DNA from: Anaeropeptidivorans aminofermentans | GTDB lineage: Bacteria; Bacillota; Clostridia; Lachnospirales; UBA5962 | Reading direction: 5' to 3' | Length of the DNA stretch: 64,000 bases | NCBI RefSeq assembly: GCF_940670685.1 | Contig: NZ_OW711693.1 | Coordinates: 3,100,001 to 3,164,000, forward strand | Shown: piece by piece, positions 9,252-17,673 of the stretch | Numbering within the stretch: position 1 is the first letter of the stretch | How the letters are laid out: every line of letters starts with the position of its first letter | Translations under genes and position numbers: made by a program | The notes under the pieces: generated by a model | The model's database searches: none | Seen by the model: the letters and a program-made list of their open reading frames with translations, nothing else | Told to the model about the DNA's origin: nothing

Positions 9252-9281
9252 AAAGCCTTCGAGGGTATCCTCGAAGGCTTT
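9252..9281 (-). terminator. Terminator after the 42-aa gene
   Basis: Perfect 13-bp arms AAAGCCTTCGAGG/CCTCGAAGGCTTT with a 4-nt loop. On the minus strand the second arm is followed by TTTTACTTG. It lies 8 bp past the stop of the small gene at 9289, supporting that gene as real. Confidence 0.85.
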
Positions 9282-9288
9282 CATCGTA

Positions 9289-9417
9289 TTATTTATTCTT
9301 TTTAGTCTCTTCTTCCGGCTGATCCATGCAGCCTTCCTGAAATTCCGGTGAACAAACAGTTTCTTTAAAATCAAAATCATTCTCTGCAGGTTCGTTGTTT
9401 ATTACTTTTTTCTCCAT
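9289..9417 (-). CDS. 42-aa acidic peptide with two cysteines
   Basis: Translation gives MEKKVINNEPAENDFDFK then ETVCSPEFQEGCMDQPEEE and ends KKNK. It is strongly acidic, with two Cys eight residues apart and no hydrophobic helix. GGAGGTGCAGTTT precedes the ATG at ideal spacing and a perfect terminator follows immediately, so expression is credible despite its size. I do not recognise it. A small stress protein, a peptide precursor or a regulator are all possible; the only radical SAM enzyme in the window is 6 kb away. Confidence 0.6.
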   Translation of the reverse strand: MEKKVINNEPAENDFDFKETVCSPEFQEGCMDQPEEETKKNK

Positions 9418-9601
9418 AAACTGCACCTCCATAACTATTGGTCAATTTTTAATTATTATATATAATAATACCACAAAATCTTATATAGTGAAATACGTAA
9501 TTTTATTATTTCCAGATAAAGCCTAAACAATAAGGAAGATATTTTCTTTAAAAGGTATACTTTTTAAGTTTGAAATCTCATAAGAACACCCTTTAGCATT
9601 T

Positions 9602-10372
9602 TTACATAAGCATATCCGAATTCTTCATTCTTCCCTCCATGCCAAAAGATATTTCCGGGATTGTATAATCGTATATCAAAAGAAACGGCTCATCTTTCGG
9701 AGCTTCTGAAATAACCGTGCCGTTTTGGCTGATTACGGCGGTAGGTGCAGTCTGAAAATTTGATATACTGTTAACAGAAATTACAGTCATTACATTTTCA
9801 ACGGCTCTTGTTATAAGATGGGATTTGATAACATTATATCTTTCTTCGGAAGGCTTATTTGAAACATCACAGAAACTTACAAAGCATAATTTTACCTTTG
9901 ATTTGTAAAGCTCTCTGAAATATTCGGGAAATCTTATTTCAAAGCAAATTCGAAATCCTATTTTTATCCCGTCTATTTCGTATATGCCGGAATTTTTTCC
10001 CCTTTTAAAATTTTCACTGTCCCAGCCCCACAATGCTCTTTTATCATAAGGCTCTACACTTTCTCCTGAAGGGCTTGCAATTTTAAGGCAGTTATAATAA
10101 TCGTTTCCCTGGCGTCTTATTGTTCCGAAAGAAATATACATATTATGTTTTTTTGAAAGTGCCTCTATTTCCTTTTCCAAAACCTCAAGCAATTGAAAAT
10201 CTATTTCAGTTATATCTTTTGTTTCAACAGGTACATATCCGCATAGGGCGCACTCCTGAAAGACAAGGAGCCTCACGCCATTTTCTGCTGACTTTTCTAT
10301 TCCGCGGATTATATTTTTTCTGTTATTTAATAGGTCCCCGCTTCCATAAAACTGAAAAACTGCTGTTTTAAT
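9602..10372 (-). CDS. Carbon-nitrogen (nitrilase-superfamily) hydrolase with an apparent ATT start
   Basis: This is a cytosolic amidohydrolase of the nitrilase superfamily; the substrate is unknown, probably a small amide. The Glu-Lys-Cys triad is visible: E in LLVFQECALCGY, K in YDKRALWGW, C in FRICFEIRFPE. The family's first strand, KTAVFQFYGSG, lies upstream of every ATG, GTG or TTG in frame. The only sensible initiator is ATT at 10372, eight nt after GGAGG, giving 256 aa, the normal length. Starting at the internal GTG (10276) would remove the first strand and helix. It is a single-gene unit next to repeat elements. Confidence 0.82.
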   Translation of the reverse strand: MKTAVFQFYGSGDLLNNRKNIIRGIEKSAENGVRLLVFQECALCGYVPVETKDITEIDFQLLEVLEKEIEALSKKHNMYISFGTIRRQGNDYYNCLKIASPSGESVEPYDKRALWGWDSENFKRGKNSGIYEIDGIKIGFRICFEIRFPEYFRELYKSKVKLCFVSFCDVSNKPSEERYNVIKSHLITRAVENVMTVISVNSISNFQTAPTAVISQNGTVISEAPKDEPFLLIYDYTIPEISFGMEGRMKNSDMLM

Positions 10373-10393
10373 ATGCTTTTCCTCCTTTCGAAA

Positions 10394-10478
10394 TTATAGT
10401 TAAAAAAGGTAAAGCAGCCGCAAAAGCCTATTGCGAATATAAGTCTTTTGCCGCATTGATTTACTTGTTTTACTATAG
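10394..10478. repeat. Dispersed palindromic element, short class I copy
   Basis: It runs from TATAGTTAAAAAAGG to TTGTTTTACTATA, with internal GCCGCAAAAGCCTATTG also found at 58286-58302. It shares its terminal TATA with the following class II element. Confidence 0.65.
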
Positions 10479-10550
10479 AGTCAATTTGCTTTTATACCGA
10501 AGTGAATATCTGAATCGAGACAGCTTAAAATAAGAGAAAGCAAACTGACT
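10476..10550. repeat. Dispersed element, class II (TATAGTCAATTTG type)
   Basis: The left end TATAGAGTCAATTTGC and TTTTATACCG, and the right end TAAAATAAGAGAAAGC plus AAACTGACTAG, match the 78-bp element at 20096-20173. It abuts the class I copy at 10394. Confidence 0.65.
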
Positions 10551-10668
10551 AGGATACTGTTTCATATTAAATAAATATATTCGAATAAAAATAAAACAGT
10601 AGCATTGTAAATTTGCTTTTCATCGATTTTATGTCTTCTTAGCGCCTAGAAAAGCAAATTCACTATAT
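10551..10668. repeat. Degenerate dispersed element
   Basis: It ends with AGCAAATTCACTATA, the class II terminus, and has AAAATAAAACAGTAGC inside. The left half is eroded. With the two previous copies it fills most of the 321-bp gap between the hydrolase and the regulator; I see no gene there. Confidence 0.45.
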
Positions 10669-10693
10669 ATAAAAGCCAAAATAAAGAAAGACC

Positions 10694-11332
10694 CTAATTT
10701 ACATGCTCCTTAAACAAGGTTTCTGCTTCGGAAAAATGGCTTTTTGTCAGTTCAACGGCTTTTTCAAATTCCTTATTGGAAAAAGCATTATAAATCATCT
10801 GGTGCTGTTCAATGGACTTTTTTTGATTATCCTGAAAATTATGAAAGTACCGTACAAGCATTTCCCACAAAACATGATATCTGTCATAGCTTGCCTTAAA
10901 CTGGCTGTTGTCACAATAATCAAAAAATATCTCATGAAAGTGACGGTCAAAGGGGTAATATTCCTCTGGGTTTTTTATATTTTTCTGCTTCTTTATAGCT
11001 TCTTCCAGAGACCGGCATATTTTTCCGTGTTCGGCCCTTTCTGCCGCCTTCTCAACAGAAGCACAGCATAATAAGGAAATTACTTCATTGACGTCTAAGA
11101 TAAATTTAAGGTCAAAATTAATCACCTTTGCTCCGGCATTATTGATATTTTCAAGAAGGCCGTCAAGATAGAGCCGGTTTATGGCATCTCTTACGGGTGT
11201 GGAGCTTACGCTGTATTTCTGCTGCAGTTCCCTGTTTACAAGCTTTTCCCCGAAATGTATTTTATGCGTAACGATATCTTGCTTTAGGGATTCATATAAT
11301 TGGTCACTCAGGGTCTTTCGCATAATCTTCAT
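10694..11332 (-). CDS. FadR/FCD-type GntR regulator, probable regulator of tpl
   Basis: The 212-aa transcription factor has a GntR winged helix at residues about 5-75 (LSDQLYESLKQDI, STPVRDAINRLYLDGLLE) and an all-helical FCD effector domain. The FCD metal/ligand residues are visible: D and H in FDRHFHEIF, H in EQHQMIY, H in TKSHFSEA. The start at 11332 follows AAGGAGATATTTTCA. It is divergent from tyrosine phenol-lyase, whose promoter carries a 31-bp palindrome, so control of tpl by this protein with an aromatic or keto acid effector is likely (inference). Confidence 0.88.
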   Translation of the reverse strand: MKIMRKTLSDQLYESLKQDIVTHKIHFGEKLVNRELQQKYSVSSTPVRDAINRLYLDGLLENINNAGAKVINFDLKFILDVNEVISLLCCASVEKAAERAEHGKICRSLEEAIKKQKNIKNPEEYYPFDRHFHEIFFDYCDNSQFKASYDRYHVLWEMLVRYFHNFQDNQKKSIEQHQMIYNAFSNKEFEKAVELTKSHFSEAETLFKEHVN

Positions 11333-11509
11333 TGAAAATATCTCCTTATTGCCGTAGATTTTGTGATATAAGTACTTTAAATTAATTTAGCCTCTTTTAT
11401 TATACTGAAGCAAATATAAAATATATGATAGCATAGGGATACTATGTCTGCAAGCATATGTAACAATGCATAAATTATATCTTTGTGTATTTTTATAATC
11501 ATGATTATA

Positions 11510-11538
11510 TTGCAAAATCCATATACCCATATTATACT
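11510..11538 (+). promoter_or_regulatory. Sigma-A promoter of tpl
   Basis: TTGCAA (11510-11515), a 17-bp spacer and TATACT (11533-11538). The predicted start of transcription, near 11545, falls inside the adjoining palindrome. Confidence 0.75.
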
Positions 11539-11569
11539 AAATTAGTGATGCATGATGCATCACTAATTT
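11539..11569. promoter_or_regulatory. 31-bp perfect palindrome, likely operator of tpl
   Basis: Arms AAATTAGTGATGCAT and ATGCATCACTAATTT are perfect 15-bp inverted repeats around a single G. The site begins directly after the -10 box and ends about 12 bp before the GGGAGG of tpl. Its position suits a repressor operator, most plausibly for the divergent FCD regulator; the core TGATGCATGATGCATCA fits a dimer. As RNA it could also fold as a 5' leader hairpin. Confidence 0.7.
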
Positions 11570-11571
11570 GA

Positions 11572-12972
<1,401 letters not shown>

Positions 12973-12999
12973 GACCTGCACTTCAAAATAATATTATAA

Positions 13000-13053
13000 A
13001 AGCCGCAAAAAACTTATCTTTTCAAAAGATATGTCTTTGCGGCTTCTTTTTAT
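13000..13053 (+). terminator. Intrinsic terminator of tpl
   Basis: Arms AAGCCGCAAA and TTTGCGGCTT enclose a second stem ATCTTTTCAAAAGAT; CTTTTTATT follows. It lies 27 bp past the tpl stop. Confidence 0.85.
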
Positions 13054-13109
13054 TAGAGCTTTGTAAGTGATTCCCCTTAGGTATATTGACTAAAGGTTCC
13101 CATTCATTA

Positions 13110-13760
13110 TTATGAGTGGGCTTTTTTCAATTTAGCGTCTAATTTGAATTTACCTAAACACCCGCCTACAGGAAGAACTACTTCGCCGTAATGGGTATTT
13201 AAAACCGATGCGGCGCTTCCGTAGAAAGATAATATCGCAATAAGCAACTCGGCTATAGCCGCTACCTCATGAAAGAATTCCGGCATAATGCCAAGGGTAC
13301 TTAAAGAAAGACCTAAGAATAAAAAGTCTATCAGCACGAATATGTAAAATAAAACTTTATTCGTTCCAGCTGCACCGATAGTCATGAACAAAGTAAATAT
13401 TAAATATCCCACATAAGCAACACCTAATTGCTTCACATCCATTGCTGAGGCTAAGCCTTCACCAAAAACACCGTTTTGAATAAGCCATGTGCAGGCTACA
13501 CCCAACCAAAAAAGCCCATAGGCCCCGAAAGCTGTCATACCAAAAGTATTATTTTTCTTCGCATCATAATTAGACGCAATAAGCTGCGCAATAGCTCCCA
13601 AAAATACGGCCCAGGGTAAAACCAGAGAAACACCGCTTGTAAATCCAAGCTTTTGGCTTGAAGCCACAAGAGTTACCATAGCTAATCCAAATAATCCTAG
13701 CCCGCTGGGATCGGCTGTAACAATTTTCACTTCTTTGTTGCTGTCGAAATTGCTGCTCAC
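13110..13760 (-). CDS. GPR1/FUN34/YaaH (SatP-type) acetate transporter
   Basis: The 216-aa integral membrane protein has six predicted helices. The family signature near the N-terminus appears as DPSGLGLFG (usual form NPAPLGL); later helices include YVGYLIFTLFMTIGA and VLFYIFVLIDFLFLGL. Family members move acetate or succinate with protons, or form hexameric channels. The start is GTG at 13760, 12 nt after GGAG. It is convergent with tpl and monocistronic; export of acetate formed from pyruvate during amino acid fermentation would fit (inference). Confidence 0.88.
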   Translation of the reverse strand: MSSNFDSNKEVKIVTADPSGLGLFGLAMVTLVASSQKLGFTSGVSLVLPWAVFLGAIAQLIASNYDAKKNNTFGMTAFGAYGLFWLGVACTWLIQNGVFGEGLASAMDVKQLGVAYVGYLIFTLFMTIGAAGTNKVLFYIFVLIDFLFLGLSLSTLGIMPEFFHEVAAIAELLIAILSFYGSAASVLNTHYGEVVLPVGGCLGKFKLDAKLKKAHS

Positions 13761-13967
13761 TTATAAACACATCTCCTTTAAATTATTTGTCTCATAAGAA
13801 TATACACTATCGTATAATAAAAAGCAATCAAATCATTTTTATAACAATATTTTTCCTATATCGACTAATAATTCCAGGATTTTGCATAAAAAATAAATAT
13901 TTTTAGACAAAAAAGACATATTTAGAACAGTCCTCTATTCAATATTCTATAGTAAATTGATAAGCCT

Positions 13968-14222
13968 TTAATCCCCATTTCCTTCGTATCCTATTTTCAA
14001 ACCAATTTTAAAGCCCAAGATAAAGCTTTCCATCGTGTCGTATTCATTGATTAAATTTTTCCCGTCTTCGATTCTAAGAAGGAGCTTCTTTTGATTTTTT
14101 GTGAGGTTTTTCTTTAGCTTTGTTTTACTTTGTTCTATTTCTCTTTCCCAAAAAATTATTTCATCAGATTTTACTGCTTCTTGCCTCTTTCTGTAAAATA
14201 ACGCTTCCATTAGTTCTCTCAT
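13968..14222 (-). CDS. DUF6809-like small protein
   Basis: The 84-aa protein starts MRELMEALFYRKRQE, has a charged coiled-coil-like middle (REIEQSKTKLKKNLTKNQKKL) split by turns, and ends MESFILGFKIGLKIGYEG. This matches my memory of DUF6809, found near XRE regulators and mobile elements in Clostridia; the function is unknown. I start at ATG 14222 because an in-frame GTG three codons earlier overlaps the GAGGTG Shine-Dalgarno. It is divergent from the XRE array across a 120-bp region with direct repeats. Confidence 0.6.
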   Translation of the reverse strand: MRELMEALFYRKRQEAVKSDEIIFWEREIEQSKTKLKKNLTKNQKKLLLRIEDGKNLINEYDTMESFILGFKIGLKIGYEGNGD

Positions 14223-14277
14223 CTTTATCACCTCAAAGATTAATCTTACATAATTGTATCCTTAAAATAATTATGCC

Positions 14278-14315
14278 ACATTTTGCAACAAAAATCAATG
14301 CTGCATTTTGCAACA
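14278..14315. promoter_or_regulatory. Direct repeats, likely XRE operator
   Basis: CATTTTGCAACA occurs at 14279-14290 and again at 14304-14315, a 25-bp period, between the divergent DUF6809-like gene and the first XRE gene. A weaker third word, GTATTTTGAGG, follows. The spacing of roughly two helical turns suits binding by an XRE repressor. Confidence 0.5.
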
Positions 14316-14342
14316 TTATATACTGTATTTTGAGGTGAGAAT

Positions 14343-14564
14343 ATGGTATATCAAAAGATTAAAGATTTAAGAGATGATAAAGACTTAACCCAACAAGAAT
14401 TAGCAGATTATTTAAAAATATCAAGAAGTGCTTATCAAAATTATGAATCAGGCACTAGAGGAATTCCAATAGAAATACTGTCAAAAATTGCTGATTTTTA
14501 TTGTACAAGTGTTGATTATTTGATTGGAAGAACAAATTGCAAAGAGCCCTATCCTAAAAAATAA
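14343..14564 (+). CDS. Small XRE-family regulator 1
   Basis: The 73 aa are essentially one Cro/C1 helix-turn-helix: IKDLRDDKDLTQQELADYLK, then SRSAYQNYESGTRGIP, SVDYLIGRTN and the tail KEPYPKK. The start follows GAGGTGAGAAT. It is almost identical to XRE 3 at 14874 (about 90 percent by eye), showing a recent duplication. It is the first of five tandem regulators and probably binds the direct repeats just upstream. Confidence 0.88.
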   Translation: MVYQKIKDLRDDKDLTQQELADYLKISRSAYQNYESGTRGIPIEILSKIADFYCTSVDYLIGRTNCKEPYPKK

Positions 14565-14586
14565 TGTTGTTTTGAGGTAAATCTAA

Positions 14587-14820
14587 ATGGATAAACATAT
14601 ATTTTCCAGACGATTAAAAGAACTTAGAATAGCTAAAAATTTAACTCAGGAGCAAGTCTCGGCACTAATCGATGTATCAAGGCCTACATATTCAAACTAT
14701 GAAACCGGGTTAAGGAAACCAAGTATTCAAATTATCAACAAAATTGCAGATGTTTTTGAAATCAGTGTAGATTGGCTATTTGGCAGGACGGATATAATGG
14801 TTCCATACCCCAGAAAATAA
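14587..14820 (+). CDS. Small XRE-family regulator 2
   Basis: The 77 aa again form a single helix-turn-helix domain (LKELRIAKNLTQEQVSALID, SRPTYSNYETGLRKPSI, ISVDWLFGRTD) with the tail MVPYPRK. GAGGTAAATCTAA precedes the ATG, and the gap after XRE 1 (about 20 bp) has the phrase GTTTTGAGGT also found before XRE 4. It is clearly diverged from its neighbours. Confidence 0.87.
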   Translation: MDKHIFSRRLKELRIAKNLTQEQVSALIDVSRPTYSNYETGLRKPSIQIINKIADVFEISVDWLFGRTDIMVPYPRK

Positions 14821-14873
14821 AAATCAATAATGAAAAATAAATTATACCAGAATGGCAATAAAAAGAGGTTCAT

Positions 14874-15092
14874 ATGTATCAGCGTTTAAAGAATTTACGA
14901 AATGATAAAGACTTAACCCAACAGGAATTAGCAGATTATTTAAAAATATCAAGAAGTGCTTATCAGAATTATGAATCCGGCACTGGAGGAATTCCAATAA
15001 AAATACTGTCAAAATCAGCTGATTTTTATTGCATAAGTGTTGATTATCTGATTGGAAGAACAAATTGCAAAGAGCCATATCTTAAAAAATGA
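14874..15092 (+). CDS. Small XRE-family regulator 3 (near-copy of 1)
   Basis: The 72 aa match XRE 1 except at about ten positions (NLRNDKDLTQQ, GTGGIPIKILSKSADFYCIS). AGAGGTTCAT precedes the ATG. The 40 bp before it (CCAGAATGGCAATAAAAAGA) are repeated before XRE 5, so the duplication carried leader sequence. Confidence 0.87.
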   Translation: MYQRLKNLRNDKDLTQQELADYLKISRSAYQNYESGTGGIPIKILSKSADFYCISVDYLIGRTNCKEPYLKK

Positions 15093-15104
15093 TATTGTTT
15101 TGAG

Positions 15105-15335
15105 GTGAAGCCAATGATTAGAACACGATTAATACATTTAAGGGAAAGCCGTAACTTAAAACAAAAAGATGCGGCAGAAGCATTAAATATTCCTACGCGT
15201 ACCTACGGAAACTATGAGATGGGCACAAGAAGTATTCCGCTTGATATCCTCATTGAAATCGCAAAGTTTTACAATACAAGCACAGATTATATCTCAAAGA
15301 TTACAAATAAAAAAGAAGCATATCCTAGCGAATAA
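15105..15335 (+). CDS. Small XRE-family regulator 4
   Basis: The 76-aa single-domain helix-turn-helix protein has LIHLRESRNLKQKDAAEALN, IPTRTYGNYEMGTRSIPLD and TSTDYISKITN, ending KEAYPSE. GAGGTGAAGCCA precedes the ATG, 12 bp after the XRE 3 stop. Its recognition helix differs from 1-3, implying a different site. Confidence 0.86.
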   Translation: MKPMIRTRLIHLRESRNLKQKDAAEALNIPTRTYGNYEMGTRSIPLDILIEIAKFYNTSTDYISKITNKKEAYPSE

Positions 15336-15380
15336 TCTAAAGCGGGTTAAACCAGAATCGCAGTAAAAAGAGGTGACCAT

Positions 15381-15617
15381 ATGTACCAGCGTTTAAAGGA
15401 TTTACGAAATGATAGAGACTTAAATCAAGAAGATATCGCTAAGTATTTAAATGTAAAGCAGGCGGCATACTCCAAGTATGAATTAGGCCAGCGCAATATG
15501 ACACCGGAAGTTTTAATCAAGCTTGCTGAATTTCACAACACAAGCATTGATTATTTACTTGGGATTACAGATGAGAAAATACCCTATCAAAGGTCAAAAA
15601 ATAATTCTAATCAATAG
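15381..15617 (+). CDS. Small XRE-family regulator 5
   Basis: The 78 aa have LKDLRNDRDLNQEDIAKYLN, KQAAYSKYELGQRNM and TSIDYLLGITDEKIPYQ. GAGGTGACCAT precedes the ATG. It is the last of the array. I found no clear terminator after it; the next 219 bp up to the radical SAM stop show no other gene. Confidence 0.86.
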   Translation: MYQRLKDLRNDRDLNQEDIAKYLNVKQAAYSKYELGQRNMTPEVLIKLAEFHNTSIDYLLGITDEKIPYQRSKNNSNQ

Positions 15618-15836
15618 ATACTAACTGATAATTTAATTATATATTGCTTCTATTTGATGTTTTGACCTATATTATTGTGATACGGTTCTACTAAAACAAG
15701 CTTAAAATCCGATAAATATAGCCATTGTTATTCATTTTAATCCACTGTTAATTATATTTTTTGAATTAAATTGCTTAAATTCTCATTTAGTAAAATAACA
15801 ACGTCCTTATTAGCTAAATTATAAGAAACTACAATT

Positions 15837-16844
15837 TTATAGAAGATCCGATAATTTTGTTTCCATATAATTTTTTCTGTTATTGGCTACTAATTTAGGC
15901 TCAATTAAAGACGTATTTTCTAAATACTCACTAAATATATCAAAAAAATTTTGTTCCTGCCCTTTGTTTTTAGCATGGATAGGCTCCACATAAAATTTAC
16001 CCTTTTTACTGATATGTTTTTTAAGCATACAACGTAGCATTTCTGAATCCTCATCATTTTCATCAAAAGTAAACATATTACTTGATTTTATAGTGGGAAG
16101 TTTAATATTAAAAATTTCACTATGATAAAACCCTAAAACGGGCTCAAGCTTAATACTACCAACGCTCAAAGTAGATAAAACCTTAAATGCATTTACTTGG
16201 TTTCTAAACCATTCACGTTGCTTTTTTATATCATCATACTTACATAGGAAACCTCTTGCCTTTAATCCTTTTAGGCGTATGTCTAAATAAGCTAAAGAAT
16301 TTAAACTTTCAAGCATATCTCTGGTAATATTTCCATTACCAATTTCAATACCATTAGTAAAGAGCTTTATTTTAAAACAATTAGATTTATTAAGGTTTAA
16401 GAAGCTGTCAATATTATTTTGTACACAATTACTTATATATGTATTTATACTCTCTAGAAAATTATAGATAAATATAAAGCGGTCTTTTGATATTAATGGC
16501 TCGCCTCCAACAATCTGAAAACTCATCAAATTAAATGAAGATTTATTAGCTACCAATGATACTTCTCCATATTTATTTTCAAGATAGTTTTCTCTCATCG
16601 AAATACAATTAATAAAACGATTATAAATCTCTTCACTTGAACAGCCTTCCACATTACAATAATTATTATCAGACCAGCATAATGGGCAACTTAAATTACA
16701 TTCATTAAAATCAATTCTTAATTCTCGCCCAACTCCAGCACTATTAAACCCAAAAAAACACTTTTCTTTAAAGTTGCATTTAGAAATATTACAATATCCA
16801 GGTTTTTTATTAACTTCATTTGGGCTTTTAACATTTTGAACCAT
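15837..16844 (-). CDS. Orphan radical SAM protein
   Basis: The 335-aa enzyme binds a [4Fe-4S] cluster through CNLSCPLC (C49, C53, C56, the CxxxCxxC motif) and SAM through IVGGEPL (about residue 115). An extra N-terminal cysteine set, C18, C23 and C29, could bind another cluster. No SPASM or TRAM module is evident at the C-terminus. The start follows GAGAGGGAATAA. AT-rich codons and lone placement beside the XRE array suggest horizontal acquisition. No partner or peptide precursor is next to it, so the substrate is unknown. Confidence 0.8.
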   Translation of the reverse strand: MVQNVKSPNEVNKKPGYCNISKCNFKEKCFFGFNSAGVGRELRIDFNECNLSCPLCWSDNNYCNVEGCSSEEIYNRFINCISMRENYLENKYGEVSLVANKSSFNLMSFQIVGGEPLISKDRFIFIYNFLESINTYISNCVQNNIDSFLNLNKSNCFKIKLFTNGIEIGNGNITRDMLESLNSLAYLDIRLKGLKARGFLCKYDDIKKQREWFRNQVNAFKVLSTLSVGSIKLEPVLGFYHSEIFNIKLPTIKSSNMFTFDENDEDSEMLRCMLKKHISKKGKFYVEPIHAKNKGQEQNFFDIFSEYLENTSLIEPKLVANNRKNYMETKLSDLL

Positions 16845-16957
16845 TTATTCCCTCTCCATTTCTTATTTATTATCTGTACACAAAATATCGGCATAGTTAT
16901 TCTAAATTAACCCTTTAGCAAAATTTTATTGCTATATGCCATTTATAGAATTCTCCT

Positions 16958-17434
16958 TTATTTATGATACGGCTCATTATTTATGATTTTAAAGGCTCTA
17001 TATATCTGCTCTAGAAGCATTACCCGCATCAGCTGATGAGGGAAAGTGAGCTTTGAAAAGCTGAGGCTGAAATTTCTTTTTTCCCGTATGTTTTCACCGA
17101 GGCCTGAAGAGCCCCCTATAACAAAAATTAAAGAGCTTTCTCCTTTTACGGCCTTATCTTCTATAAACCCTGCAAGGCCTTCGCTGCTTAAGCCTTCTCC
17201 GTCAATATCCAGCGTTATGACAAAGCCCTGAGGGAGCCTTTGGAGCATTCTTTCCCCTTCTTTCAGGCGGACCAGTTCAAGGGCCTTGCCCTTCAGCTCT
17301 TCCGGGCATTTTTCGTCGGCTACCTCTATAATTTCGACTTTTGCATATTTGGAGAGCCTTTTTTCATATTCACTTATGGCGTCTTTCAGATACTTTTCTC
17401 TTATTTTTCCTGCTGCTATAATGGTTATTTTCAT
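16958..17434 (-). CDS. rlmH: 23S rRNA (pseudouridine1915-N3)-methyltransferase RlmH
   Basis: RlmH is a SPOUT methyltransferase that modifies pseudouridine 1915 of 23S rRNA on assembled 70S ribosomes. Its 158 aa (usual 159) open MKITIIAAGKIREKY and contain the SAM knot motifs FVIGGSSGLGENI and KLTFPHQLMRVMLLEQIYRA, ending NNEPYHK. The start follows GGAAGGAAGAAATAC. It is a single gene; upstream lies an 18-bp palindrome of fused repeat ends. Confidence 0.97.
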   Translation of the reverse strand: MKITIIAAGKIREKYLKDAISEYEKRLSKYAKVEIIEVADEKCPEELKGKALELVRLKEGERMLQRLPQGFVITLDIDGEGLSSEGLAGFIEDKAVKGESSLIFVIGGSSGLGENIREKRNFSLSFSKLTFPHQLMRVMLLEQIYRAFKIINNEPYHK

Positions 17435-17460
17435 GTATTTCTTCCTTCCGGCAAGTGCTT

Positions 17461-17478
17461 TATAGTAAATTTACTATA
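17461..17478. repeat. Solo palindrome of fused element ends
   Basis: TATAGTAAATTTACTATA is a perfect 18-bp palindrome identical to two class I termini joined head to head with no interior. It lies 27 bp upstream of rlmH and may be a deletion or excision remnant of the dispersed element. Confidence 0.65.
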
Positions 17479-17511
17479 TTTTCTACATTAAACCTTTATA
17501 TGGAAATTTAA

Positions 17512-17539
17512 AAAGAGCGGAGAAATAAATCCGCTCTTT
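17512..17539 (-). terminator. Terminator after the murA-hydrolase operon
   Basis: Arms AAAGAGCGGA/TCCGCTCTTT with an 8-nt loop; on the minus strand the next bases are TTTAAATTTCC. It lies about 135 bp past the hydrolase stop. A shorter hairpin CCCTTGGT/ACCGAGGG lies nearer (17625-17642). Confidence 0.6.
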
Positions 17540-17673
17540 AAATACTCTGACTAATGTAAATTCGGCGGAATAAAAATTCCATCGAACTTATGATACTATT
17601 CATATAAATTAGCTGAAAAGCTCTTCGGGTTCTCCCTTGGTAAACCGAGGGGATGAACTTCGTGAAACGCACG

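Noticed and set aside
15740-15836. Open frame of about 30 codons after the radical SAM stop (KDVVILLNENLSNLIQKI)
   Set aside because: No start codon or ribosome site. A frameshifted extension of the enzyme is conceivable, but nothing supports it.
13968-16844. Prophage or integrative element
   Set aside because: XRE genes, a DUF6809-like gene and a radical SAM enzyme suggest acquisition, but there is no integrase, no structural gene and no flanking att repeat.
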